From Ignavibacteria bacterium (GTDB lineage Bacteria > Bacteroidota > Ignavibacteria > OLB7), in contig JACKAE010000002.1 of NCBI GenBank assembly GCA_020635205.1, forward strand, positions 434,001 to 498,000: 64,000 nt of DNA. Direction: 5' to 3'. The translations under genes were made by a program, and so were the position numbers. This document shows, one piece after another, positions 43,456 to 51,896 of this stretch. Numbering within the stretch: position 1 is the stretch's first letter; every line of letters starts with the position of its first letter. The notes under the pieces are model-generated. The model had not been told where the DNA came from. It searched no databases and saw only the letters and a list, made by a program, of their open reading frames with translations.

Positions 43456-44307
43456 ATGAGTTTACTCGAAAAGCTATTCCCGAAAGATGAAGTGCAGAAA
43501 CCGTCATCGAAGCTCGTTGAGCGGGGACTGGAGGCGTTGCGCCTTGCCCGGGATGAGCGGGGGATGATGATGGGGGACGTTCGTCGTGTTCCCTCTCACT
43601 TTGAACTACGGCTCTCTACCAACCGCTACGAAGAGTTAGTGCGGATGGACGCACTTCGCGATCTGGAGTTCCACTTCAAAGATGAGTTGATGAAGGAGAT
43701 GGCTCTGGAGAAGAGCCGGACGTTTGGCGACCACACGCTCCACGTCAGGATTGCAGCCGATCCCGGACTTGGCGACAAAGAAATCTACGCCATGATTTTG
43801 AATCCTGAGCGGCGTCCTACAGGGGGAGGAGCTGTTCAACAAAACCGCTCGGCGGGGCAGGTCTCAGAAGATGCTACACGAGTTCTCAGCGATGAAGTAG
43901 AGATGTTAGAAGAGCCGATGGAAGAGGGGGATGCGGCAACTGTCATGTTGGGAGAGGTTCAACCGACTCCCCCAACCTACCGACTTCACCTCCGTTTCCC
44001 AGATGGGACGGAGCGGGAAGAAGATGCCGGTGGGAGTCGGCTAATTGTGGGGAGGCGTGGAACCTCCGGCACACCAATTCCAGAAAACTTCCGCAAGGTC
44101 GAACTCGACTTTCCCACAACAGTCTCTCGCGAGCAGCTACGACTTGAGGTTGAGGATCATTCCGTTCTCGTTACGAACATCGGCAAGGGAACAACATCCT
44201 TCGCCGACGGCCAAATACTTGGTGGTGGAGATTCGCGCCGGATACGGGTTGGGGAACCGATTGTGGTGGAGGGGATTGAGGTGCGGGTTACTGTTGTTTC
44301 TCCATGA
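43456..44307 (+). CDS. FHA-domain protein with DUF3662-like N-terminus
   Basis: The ATG at 43456 (after AACAGG) gives 283 residues; a TTG at 43447 would be within repeat sequence. Residues ~1-115 resemble the FhaA-type N-terminal domain (YEELVRMDALRDLEFHFKDE). A disordered acidic linker carries several Thr sites that could be kinase targets (EDATRVLSDE, DAATVMLGEV). Residues ~190-283 form an FHA domain with SRLIVGRRG, the phosphothreonine-binding VSREQLRLE and VTNIGKGTTSF. It should read phosphorylation by the adjacent kinase. Confidence 0.87.
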   Translation: MSLLEKLFPKDEVQKPSSKLVERGLEALRLARDERGMMMGDVRRVPSHFELRLSTNRYEELVRMDALRDLEFHFKDELMKEMALEKSRTFGDHTLHVRIAADPGLGDKEIYAMILNPERRPTGGGAVQQNRSAGQVSEDATRVLSDEVEMLEEPMEEGDAATVMLGEVQPTPPTYRLHLRFPDGTEREEDAGGSRLIVGRRGTSGTPIPENFRKVELDFPTTVSREQLRLEVEDHSVLVTNIGKGTTSFADGQILGGGDSRRIRVGEPIVVEGIEVRVTVVSP

Positions 44308-44511
44308 GAACCTTTTGATCCTCGAGGGGACACTCTCAACACACTCTTTTCTGCGCTCGAAAGACGAGTACAGAGATGTGGCGAAACAAGAACCAGCAGA
44401 AAAAAAGTGGAGGAGAGGGAACTCTTTGTTGTGAGCGGTCTCAAAGAGAAGTCAGTAGCGAGAAGCGTACTGTGTCGTTGCACAAACATCTTTTACTAAT
44501 CGGTGATTGCA

Positions 44512-45705
44512 ATGTTCTCTGCCGCAAAGAAAATCGTAAAGGGCCTACTTCTGGTGGCTCTACCTTTGGTAGTAATCTCTTGCTCAGAGGGGAATCAACT
44601 ATCTGACCCAGTAGGGGAAACAGGACTGAATCTCCCCTCCACTCCTTACAACTACAGTCTACTCAACCTTCCGCTCCACTATACACAAAATAGTCCAGGT
44701 CCTCTCCCTACCTCAATTGAAGGCCTGGATAACACTCCGGCGGACAATCCGGTGACCGATCACGGCGCAACGTTGGGGAGAGTCCTCTTCTACGACAAAC
44801 ATCTGAGTGCAAACGGTACGGTCGCCTGCGCTTCGTGCCACCAACAGTCGGCAGGGTTCAGTGACCCACGAGTGCTGAGTCTGGGATTCAACGGTGGAGA
44901 GACGCGGAGGCACTCGATGACTCTCGTGAACGCGCGGTACTATCAGCGAGGGCGTTTCTTTTGGGACGAGCGGGCGGCAACGTTGGAAGATCAGGTGTTG
45001 ATGCCGTTTCAAGATCCGGTCGAGATGGGGTTGACCTTGACAACGTTGGTAGAAAAAGTCTCTGCACAGCCATACTATTCGGAACTTTTCAAGAACGCGT
45101 TTGGCGACGAAGAGGTGACATCAGAGCGAATCTCCAAAGCATTGGCGCAGTTTGTTCGGAGCATTGTCAGCTACAACAGCAAGTATGATGTCGGCAGAAG
45201 TCAGTTCCCGAATCCGGGGGGGAACTTCACCAACTTTACTGATGAGGAGAATTTGGGAAAACGGCTCTTCTTTACCCAGATACCGAACGGAGGGGGGGCA
45301 TGTTTTGGATGCCATACCACCGAGGCCTTCGTCAGTGCCAACCCGGGGCCGCAGAACAATGGGTTGGATGCTATGTCTACAAACGACTTGGGGGCGTTCG
45401 AGACATTTCCGCAGATCGCGATTTTCAACGGTAGATTCAAAACGCCTTCGCTGAGAGACATCGAGTTGACAGCCCCCTACATGCACGACGGCAGATTTGC
45501 AACACTTGAGGAAGTAGTAGAGCACTACAGCAGTGGGATCAAGAGTCACCCCACACTCTCTCCGGCATTAACCGATCCCGAGGGGAATCCCATCCGGATG
45601 AATTTTACCGATGAGGAGAAACGGGCGCTGGTTGCCTTCCTGAAAACATTGACCGACCAGAGTTTGGCAAACGATCCACGATTCAGCGATCCGTTTGGAG
45701 GGTAG
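44512..45705 (+). CDS. Di-heme cytochrome c peroxidase-family lipoprotein (CcpA/MauG type)
   Basis: The ATG at 44512 gives 397 residues; a GTG at 44503 would add three. The leader ends in VVISC with lipobox Cys at residue 24. Heme motifs are CASCH at 106-110 and CFGCH at 264-268, with the distal His/Met and SRHSMTLVNA-type region (RRHSMTLVNARYYQ) conserved. RFKTPSLRDIELTAPYMHDG near the end is the calcium-site loop of the family. It reduces hydrogen peroxide or oxidises a partner protein in the periplasm. The stop codon TAG is the GTAG of a palindrome that starts at 45700. Confidence 0.92.
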   Translation: MFSAAKKIVKGLLLVALPLVVISCSEGNQLSDPVGETGLNLPSTPYNYSLLNLPLHYTQNSPGPLPTSIEGLDNTPADNPVTDHGATLGRVLFYDKHLSANGTVACASCHQQSAGFSDPRVLSLGFNGGETRRHSMTLVNARYYQRGRFFWDERAATLEDQVLMPFQDPVEMGLTLTTLVEKVSAQPYYSELFKNAFGDEEVTSERISKALAQFVRSIVSYNSKYDVGRSQFPNPGGNFTNFTDEENLGKRLFFTQIPNGGGACFGCHTTEAFVSANPGPQNNGLDAMSTNDLGAFETFPQIAIFNGRFKTPSLRDIELTAPYMHDGRFATLEEVVEHYSSGIKSHPTLSPALTDPEGNPIRMNFTDEEKRALVAFLKTLTDQSLANDPRFSDPFGG

Positions 45706-45731
45706 GGACATGACGCGTCATGTCCCTACCC
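45700..45731. repeat. 32-base perfect palindrome overlapping the peroxidase stop codon
   Basis: GGGTAGGGACATGACG is exactly reverse-complemented by CGTCATGTCCCTACCC with no loop. The TAG at 45703-45705 ends the peroxidase gene. The remaining spacer to mutL (to 46046) has no gene. Confidence 0.97.
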
Positions 45732-46046
45732 TTCACCATTCCCCAATCAATTCCCACAACACCTTCTCCTCCACACCTTCCACCTGTGGATGTCGAGGCA
45801 CGAAATTCCTGTTCTGTGTTTCCCAAATTTCCCATCAACTCCAGACAGCGACCGAAGCCAGTCACGATACCGAACATCTTCCCTTCCCAACGTCTAACAC
45901 GCGAGTAAATAGACTCGACACTACTGGCAGATCAATATCTACGGATTCCCCAACTCTTTTCTATTTGTCCTGTACACGAACTATGACTTGAGACTATTTC
46001 GGATAGTGATACTTTTAGGGGAGAATCTCTATATCAGAATAGTACT

Positions 46047-48029
46047 ATGGGACTCATACATCGACTACCCGAATCGTTAGCAAATAAAATTGCGGCTGGC
46101 GAGGTTGTGCAGCGACCTTCCTCAGTTGTGAAAGAGCTTGTGGAGAACTCGATTGATGCTGGGGCTACCGAGGTGGCCGTGGTTATCAAGAATGCTGGGA
46201 AGTCTCTGATCTTTATTCAAGATAATGGCTCCGGTATGAGTGAGGAAGATGCCCGGATCGCCTTTGAACGGCACGCTACCAGCAAGATTACCTCACAGGG
46301 TGATCTGGATCGTATCCTGACACTCGGATTTCGTGGGGAAGCTCTCGCCGCAATCTCTTCGGTGGCCCAGGTGGAGTTAAAGACGCGGCGAGAGGAGGAT
46401 GAACTTGGCACACTCATTCGAGTGGAGAATGGTGAGGTGATTGAAGTTGGGAAGACCGCCTGCGAAAAGGGGTCATCGATTGCTGTGAAGAATCTCTTCT
46501 TCTCCGTCCCGGCGCGGCGCAAGTTTCTGAAGAGTAATGCTACCGAGTTCAAGCATATTGCCGAAGTAATGCAGGCCTTTGCCCTCAGCTATCCAGCCGT
46601 TGCCTTCACCTTTAGCGATAACGATACGCTTGTGATGAACGTGAAGCCAGGAACGCTCGAAGAACGAGTTCGCGCAGTCTACAACGATGAAATGTTGAAC
46701 GGACTTCTCCCATTCAAGGCTGAGGGAGAGGGAGTTGTTGTCAACGGTTATGTTGGCAGACCGAACTTCGCTCGGAAGTCGAAGGTTGACCAATATCTTT
46801 TCATGAATGGTCGAGTGATCTACAGCAAACTTCTCTCTCACGCTGTCTTTACCGGCTACGAACATCTTCTCGACAAACAGAGTTATCCTCCCTATGTGCT
46901 CTTCATTGAAATTGATCCTGAGCGAGTGGATGTGAATGTACATCCAGCAAAAAGCGAAGTAAAGTTCGACGACGAGCAGTTGATCTACGCTATTCTGCAA
47001 GAGGCTACTCGCAAGACGCTAAAAGAACATAATCTGACCCCAGCAATGAGATTGCCGGAGAGTGAAACTGGTGAGGGAGTTCTCGCGGCTCTCCGCTATG
47101 CTCTTCCGAACTTCGACAAGGCGGAGCGTTTTCCCACAGAGGGGGGAGAGGGTAGTGGGGGATCGGGGAGTGGGAACCGGGGAGTGGGGAGCGGGAATAG
47201 CTCTCGAAACGACAACGATGATCTGCCCCCACCTTCACGCTACGAAAAAGAGTCGTCAGTTGCAGGGTCGGGCGACCTCTTCCGTTCCCTCTTTATTGAT
47301 CCGTATAAGGGGGGAGGAGAGGAGGCTGCGGTTGGGAACGAGGGGACTGGTGCAGGGGCTGAAAGTGGAGGAGGGGATGAGCTGTCAGCAATACCGGAGG
47401 AAGGAAGTTCTTCCTCAATTCCGCAACAAGTCCGTTCCGATGCAGGTGAAGACAGCGAGCGTGTCGGGATGTGGCAGGTTCACAACAAGTATATTATCAC
47501 GCAGATTCGGAGTGGCATCATGATTGTGGATCAACATGTTGCCCACGAGCGGATTCTCTACGAACAGGCGTTGCGTAGCATGGAGACCTCGATGCCGATG
47601 TCGCAGCAGTTACTCTTTCCGCTGGAGATTAAAGTTCCACCCGGCGAGTATGCCATGATCCGTGAACTTCGGAGCGACCTCTCGGCTCTCGGCTTCGAGA
47701 TTTCGCTTGAGCGTGGTGAAGTTGTGGAAGTGCAGGGAGTGCCAATCGACGTGCGGCACGGACAGGAGGCGAGCATTTTACGGGAGCTGATCGACCAATA
47801 TCGAGAGTATCAGGAGATGGGGAAGACCGATCAGCGAGATATGTTGGCAGCCTCGTTTGCCTGCCGTGCTTCAATCAAAGCAGGGGATCCACTCTCCGAG
47901 CCGGAGATGCTCAGTCTGATTGAACAACTCTTCTCAACAACAATGCCCTACGTCTGCCCTCACGGACGCCCGGTGGTGATTCGGATTGACCTGAAAGAGC
48001 TTGATCGTCGCTTCGGCAGAACCTCGTGA
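46047..48029 (+). CDS. mutL: DNA mismatch repair protein MutL (endonuclease-type)
   Basis: A 660-residue protein. The N-terminal GHKL ATPase (about 1-330) has LPESLANKIAAGEVVQRP, VKELVENSIDAGA, DNGSGM, and FRGEALAAISS. A low-complexity Gly/Ser linker (about 355-460) precedes the C-terminal dimerisation/endonuclease domain. There the motif VDQHVAHERILYE (DQHA-x2-E-x4-E form with V for A), ACRASIKAG and CPHGRPVVIRI are present, so nicking activity is expected, unlike E. coli MutL. Its partner MutS is not in the window. A 340-base spacer precedes it. Confidence 0.95.
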   Translation: MGLIHRLPESLANKIAAGEVVQRPSSVVKELVENSIDAGATEVAVVIKNAGKSLIFIQDNGSGMSEEDARIAFERHATSKITSQGDLDRILTLGFRGEALAAISSVAQVELKTRREEDELGTLIRVENGEVIEVGKTACEKGSSIAVKNLFFSVPARRKFLKSNATEFKHIAEVMQAFALSYPAVAFTFSDNDTLVMNVKPGTLEERVRAVYNDEMLNGLLPFKAEGEGVVVNGYVGRPNFARKSKVDQYLFMNGRVIYSKLLSHAVFTGYEHLLDKQSYPPYVLFIEIDPERVDVNVHPAKSEVKFDDEQLIYAILQEATRKTLKEHNLTPAMRLPESETGEGVLAALRYALPNFDKAERFPTEGGEGSGGSGSGNRGVGSGNSSRNDNDDLPPPSRYEKESSVAGSGDLFRSLFIDPYKGGGEEAAVGNEGTGAGAESGGGDELSAIPEEGSSSSIPQQVRSDAGEDSERVGMWQVHNKYIITQIRSGIMIVDQHVAHERILYEQALRSMETSMPMSQQLLFPLEIKVPPGEYAMIRELRSDLSALGFEISLERGEVVEVQGVPIDVRHGQEASILRELIDQYREYQEMGKTDQRDMLAASFACRASIKAGDPLSEPEMLSLIEQLFSTTMPYVCPHGRPVVIRIDLKELDRRFGRTS

Positions 48030-48034
48030 CAAGA

Positions 48035-48053
48035 GGGACAAAGATTTTGTCCC
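48035..48053 (+). terminator. Hairpin after mutL
   Basis: GGGACAAA pairs perfectly with TTTGTCCC around a 3-base loop, six bases after the mutL stop. No T run follows, so it is a terminator or a member of the palindrome class seen at 30981, 37219 and 45700. Confidence 0.5.
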
Positions 48054-48064
48054 CTGCATAATAT

Positions 48065-48208
48065 CATACTCCTCGACTCCCATACTCCTCGACTCCCATA
48101 CTCCTCGACCCTCACACTCCTCGACTCCCATACTCCTCGACTCCCATACTCCTCGACTCCCATACTCCTCGACTCCCATACTCCTCGACCCTCACACTCC
48201 TCGACTCT
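48065..48208. repeat. 16-bp minisatellite, nine units
   Basis: The unit CATACTCCTCGACTCC repeats nine times in register without length change. Units 3/4 and 8/9 share the same variant pair (CATACTCCTCGACCCT then CACACTCCTCGACTC), so a higher-order repeat is superimposed. Both strands stay open in some frames, but the peptides are pure repeat and are not accepted as genes. Confidence 0.97.
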
Positions 48209-48217
48209 TACACTATA

Positions 48218-48421
48218 TTAGCATCCTCCGAACCACTTGAATAACCCAAGTGGAATGAGAATGTAGAGTACAACACCTTTTATCAGAAAGAAGAGAAATC
48301 CGGCTACGCCGAAACGCTTCAATAGCCGCTTCACTTGCGATAGCTGTTCATCCTCTTTTCTGATCTCTGAGATCCCTTCACCCGACCTCTCCACATCCGA
48401 TGTTCCTCTGTTCGCTTCCAT
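48218..48421 (-). CDS. Small single-helix membrane protein, unknown
   Basis: From the ATG at 48421 it has 67 codons. A charged N-terminus (EDEQLSQVKRLLKRFG) is followed by one or two close hydrophobic segments (about 37-60) ending WFGGC. The amphipathic-then-hydrophobic layout is common to small inner-membrane proteins of Bacteroidota, but no function is known. The open extension to 48490 has no similarity. It is transcribed divergently from ubiD. Confidence 0.5.
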   Translation of the reverse strand: MEANRGTSDVERSGEGISEIRKEDEQLSQVKRLLKRFGVAGFLFFLIKGVVLYILIPLGLFKWFGGC

Positions 48422-48590
48422 GGCGAAAATATACGTTACCCCAGCCGAATTTTCCCCTCCTGTATCGTGAACTGTTACGCTCCTACCCAATGCAAAGAGA
48501 TAGATTGCAGCTTTACCATGCCACTGAGTTATAGCTCACTGATAGCAGTGAGCTGCTCAGTCTTAACCAATTCAACTGGAAACCAAGGAA

Positions 48591-50177
48591 ATGCGAGGCT
48601 ACAACTCAACGTGGGATTTTATTCGAGCACTTGAAGGGGTGGGAGAATTGATTCGGATTGAGACTGAAGTCGATCCCGATCTTGAAGTCTCAGAAATCGC
48701 GAGTCGTGTGATGCGGGAGTATGGGCCAGCCCTCCTCTTCGAGCGAGTGCGCGGCTCACGGATTCCTCTGTTGATTAACGCTTACGGCTCCAATAAGCGT
48801 ATGGCAATGGCACTCGGCGTGGAGTCGTTAGATGAAATTTCGGATCGGATTACCTCGCTGATCGAGATCAAACCACCCAACTCGCTGAAAGATGCACTGA
48901 AAGCTCTCCCAGAACTTGCGCAGGTTCGGAAGTTCCCACCACGCACAGTAAAGCGTGGCTCATGCCAAGAGATGATGTTTCAGGGGGAGGAGATCGACCT
49001 CTTCGCTCTGCCGATTATTAAGTGTTGGCCTGAAGATGGAGGACGCTATATCACGCTGCCGCAGGTGATTACGAAGAATCCTGAAACAGGAGCGCAAAAT
49101 CTTGGGATGTACCGGATTCAAGTTGTGGATGAACGTACCTGTATCCTCCACTCGCAAGCTCACCACGATACTGCCCGCCACCTCCGCATGTATGCCGAGC
49201 GAGGAGTTACGAAAGTTCCCTGCGCCGTTGCAATTGGTGGTTCGTCGGTTGCAACGTATGCCGCCACTGCCCCGATGCCGCCAGAACTTGACGAGTGGAT
49301 TTTAGCTGGCTTCCTCCGAGAAGAGCCTGTGGAGCTTGTGAGGGCAATCGAGAGTGACCTCCGAGTTCCTGCCGAAGCGGATATTATTCTTGAAGGATAT
49401 ATCGACATCGAAGACCCCAGGGTTGAAGGTCCTTTCGGAGATCATACCGGCTTCTACACACTGAAAGATGAATACCCTGCCTTCCATATCACAACTGTGA
49501 CGATGCGGAAAAATCCGGTCTACTGGACGACAGTAGTGGGACTTCCACCGAAGGAGGATTATTTCTTGGGGAAGGCAACCGAGCGCATCTTCCTGAATAT
49601 TTTGAAGAAGACTGTGCCAGAGATTGTGGATATGAACCTTCCAATCTTCGGAGTCTTTCACAACTTCTGCTTCGTCTCGATTAGGAAAGAATATCCCCAC
49701 CACGCTCGCAAAGTAATGTATGCTCTCTGGGGACTGGGCCAGATGTCTCTGACAAAGTGGATTGTTGTTGTCGACGCTGACGTTGACGTGCAGAATACTG
49801 ACGAGGTGATGTTCTACGTTGGTGCGAACGTCGACCCAGAGCGCGACATCCAGATCGTTCACGGACCGATTGATGTGCTCGATCACGCTTCCGACATGTC
49901 AGGACATGGAGGAAAGATCGGGATCGACGCGACTCGGAAGTGGGAGAGCGAAGGCTTCCCCCGCCGGTGGCCGAAAGAACTTGAAATGCGTAGCGACGTT
50001 GTCGACTTGGTAAACCGGCGGTGGACGGAATATGGTCTGCCAGATATTCTTAAAGGGAATGGCGTGAAAGTACGGGAGCGGAGTCTGGGTGAAGCCGATG
50101 CCGTGAAAGCAGGTGGAGGGAAGATTGGGACGATTGAGTCTGGAGAAGCGGAGTTGGAATTCAAAATTCAAAAGTAA
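48591..50177 (+). CDS. ubiD: UbiD-family decarboxylase, probable menaquinone decarboxylase (MqnL-like)
   Basis: A 528-residue prenyl-FMN-dependent decarboxylase. The fold is marked by NAYGSNKRMAMALGV near residue 63, GRYITLPQVITKNPETG, GMYRIQVVDERTCILHSQ and the active-site acidic segment EDPRVEGPFGDHTGFYT near 278. It requires the prenylated flavin made by the UbiX two genes downstream. In futalosine-pathway organisms this protein removes the carboxyl group of prenylated 1,4-dihydroxy-6-naphthoate. The last residues (EFKIQK) and the TAA are encoded by the AT-rich dispersed repeat. Confidence 0.9.
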   Translation: MRGYNSTWDFIRALEGVGELIRIETEVDPDLEVSEIASRVMREYGPALLFERVRGSRIPLLINAYGSNKRMAMALGVESLDEISDRITSLIEIKPPNSLKDALKALPELAQVRKFPPRTVKRGSCQEMMFQGEEIDLFALPIIKCWPEDGGRYITLPQVITKNPETGAQNLGMYRIQVVDERTCILHSQAHHDTARHLRMYAERGVTKVPCAVAIGGSSVATYAATAPMPPELDEWILAGFLREEPVELVRAIESDLRVPAEADIILEGYIDIEDPRVEGPFGDHTGFYTLKDEYPAFHITTVTMRKNPVYWTTVVGLPPKEDYFLGKATERIFLNILKKTVPEIVDMNLPIFGVFHNFCFVSIRKEYPHHARKVMYALWGLGQMSLTKWIVVVDADVDVQNTDEVMFYVGANVDPERDIQIVHGPIDVLDHASDMSGHGGKIGIDATRKWESEGFPRRWPKELEMRSDVVDLVNRRWTEYGLPDILKGNGVKVRERSLGEADAVKAGGGKIGTIESGEAELEFKIQK

Positions 50178-50409
50178 AAATTCAAAAAGGGAGCGGAGAG
50201 ATAATTACAGTGGTCTGCTCTTCTTACCCGAATTTTGCATTTAAAATTTTGAATTGACTCCCAGTTGGAATTCAAAAGTAAAAATTCAAAAAAGGGAGAG
50301 ATAATTGCAGTGATCTGCTCTGCATTCTTTGTTTTTGAATTTTGCATTTAGAATTTTGCATTTCCCCTCCTCTCCATTTTGAATTTTGCATTTTTAATTT
50401 TGAATTGAT
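50154..50409. repeat. Two ~111-base tandem units of ATTCAAAA repeat between ubiD and ubiE
   Basis: Units starting at 50154 and 50265 both read TTGGAATTCAAAA, then AGTAAAAATTCAAAA, then GGAGAGATAATT with CAGTG-TCTGCTCT, and close with inverted TTTTGCATTTA and TTTTGAATTG pieces. A last inverted piece ends at 50409, six bases before the ubiE start. The spacer has no other content. Confidence 0.85.
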
Positions 50410-50414
50410 TTCTT

Positions 50415-51101
50415 TTGTCTGAACAAGTTCGATTGATGTTTAGTGACATCTCCGAGAGCTACGATCTCGGGAACGATGTCCTCTCTTTGGGGATGCACCG
50501 TCTCTGGAAGAAGAAGTTTGTCAAGCTGGCAGGGCCGAAGAGTGGTGACCGGGTGCTGGATGTTGCAACCGGTACGGGCGACATTGCGACGATCTTTGCC
50601 AAGAAGGTTGGTAAGGGGGGGGAGGTGGTTGGTGTCGACTTCTCGCCAGCAATGATTGCCCGCGCTCGGAGCCGGGCGAAGAACCTGCTGCCGAACCTTC
50701 GCTTTGAGTCGGGGGATGCACTCGATCTCCGCTTTGCGAGTAACACGTTCGACATTGCCTCGATCTCCTTTGGCATTAGAAATGTCGACAACCCGGCTGC
50801 TGGACTTAAGGAGATGATGCGGACGGTGAAGCCGGGGGGGCACGTTGCTGTGCTGGAATTTGGCCAGCCATCTGGTATGTGGGGGGCGTTCTATCGATTT
50901 TACTCTCGAACATTACTCCCTTTCCTCGGCGGACTTATCAGCGGAAACGAGGAAGCCTACAGTTATTTGGATGAGACTTCAGCACGATTTCCAAGTGGAG
51001 AAAAGTTTGTTGCCCTGATGCGCGAAGTCGGATTTACAGATATTGTTGCTCACTCTCTGCTCGGAGGTGTTGCCTGGATTTATGTGGGGAAGGTAGGATG
51101 A
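50415..51101 (+). CDS. ubiE: Demethylmenaquinone methyltransferase (UbiE/MenG)
   Basis: A 228-residue class I methyltransferase that makes menaquinone from demethylmenaquinone. A TTG start at 50415 is the first in-frame option after the repeat; no ATG lies before the conserved LMFSDISESYDLGNDVLSLG. Motif I VLDVATGTGD near residue 47, VGVDFSPAMI and ISFGIRNVDNPAAGLKEM with PGGHVAVLEFGQP are diagnostic. It lies between ubiD and ubiX; its last four bases (ATGA) overlap ubiX. Confidence 0.94.
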   Translation: MSEQVRLMFSDISESYDLGNDVLSLGMHRLWKKKFVKLAGPKSGDRVLDVATGTGDIATIFAKKVGKGGEVVGVDFSPAMIARARSRAKNLLPNLRFESGDALDLRFASNTFDIASISFGIRNVDNPAAGLKEMMRTVKPGGHVAVLEFGQPSGMWGAFYRFYSRTLLPFLGGLISGNEEAYSYLDETSARFPSGEKFVALMREVGFTDIVAHSLLGGVAWIYVGKVG

Positions 51102-51739
51102 GTAGCAATCGTAATCAACCAGAATTACGGCGGTCGATTACAGTCGGAATCTCCGGTAGTAGTGGTTCGATCTATGCCATTCGGCTTCTACAGATCCTTC
51201 CCCGATTCTACAACCGTGTTGACGTTGTTCTTTCTTCCTCTGCTCGGCTTGTTCTTCGGCAGGAGTTGGATATGGGAGCACCCAAATCTGGAAGCTGGCA
51301 ACTTCCCGGTCTTACCGAAGAGGAAGGAGAACGCATTATCGTCTGGGAACCCAAAAACTATACTGCTCCATTCGCCAGTGGTTCGAACTGTGCCGAACAG
51401 ATGGTGATCGTTCCCTGCTCGATGAGCACAGTTGCAGCCATCGCTCACGGTATCGATCAGAACCTGATGCACCACGCAGCCGGTGTAACGTTAAAGGAAC
51501 GGAAAGACTTGATTATCCTCCCACGCGAAACACCCCTCTCGGCTATTCACCTCAGGAACCTTACGACACTTGCTGAGCTGGGAGTGGTTGTTATCCCAGC
51601 AACGCCGGGCTTCTATGGAGGAGAGAAAACGTTCGACGATCTGATCAACTTCGTTCTTCAGAAAATTGTGAACCAGCTTCGACTCGATATTCGCCTGAGC
51701 AAGAAATGGGGAGAAGAGGGAATTCAAAATTCAAAATGA
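51098..51739 (+). CDS. ubiX: Flavin prenyltransferase UbiX
   Basis: A 213-residue flavin prenyltransferase that makes the prenyl-FMN cofactor for UbiD. TVGISGSSGSIYAIRLLQIL near residue 15 is the FMN-binding start; APFASGSNCAEQMVIVPCSM and LPRETPLSAIHLRNL are family signatures, followed by ATPGFYGGEKTFDDLINFVL. It overlaps ubiE by four bases. Its end, GIQNSK then TGA, is encoded by the AT-rich repeat (AATTCAAAATTCAAAATGA). In this pathway it corresponds to the MqnM role. Confidence 0.94.
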   Translation: MSSNRNQPELRRSITVGISGSSGSIYAIRLLQILPRFYNRVDVVLSSSARLVLRQELDMGAPKSGSWQLPGLTEEEGERIIVWEPKNYTAPFASGSNCAEQMVIVPCSMSTVAAIAHGIDQNLMHHAAGVTLKERKDLIILPRETPLSAIHLRNLTTLAELGVVVIPATPGFYGGEKTFDDLINFVLQKIVNQLRLDIRLSKKWGEEGIQNSK

Positions 51740-51886
51740 AAAATTCAAAGTGGGGAGCAGGGGAATTCAAAATGGACGAGCGACGATGGCCTCGTTCCTG
51801 TACTTGAAATCTCTTCCTTTTCTGTTTGAACGTTGATTGGCTTCTTCTCTGTACTTTTTAAGTTTGCATTTTTAATTTTGAATTGA
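51719..51886. repeat. Inverted pair of ATTCAAAA repeats between ubiX and the MqnE-like gene
   Basis: Direct copies at 51719-51750 and 51761-51773 (GAATTCAAAATTCAAAATG type) face an inverted copy at 51863-51886 (TTTGCATTTTTAATTTTG). The inverted copy ends ten bases before the next start codon, the same geometry as in three other spacers. Confidence 0.8.
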
Positions 51887-51896
51887 CTTTGTTTTC

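Noticed and set aside
48065..48208. Possible CRISPR array in the 16-bp tandem repeat
   Set aside because: The units are contiguous without spacers and no cas genes are near.
48001..48240. Open frames on both strands through the minisatellite
   Set aside because: The peptides are pure 16-base repeat translation and carry no other signal.
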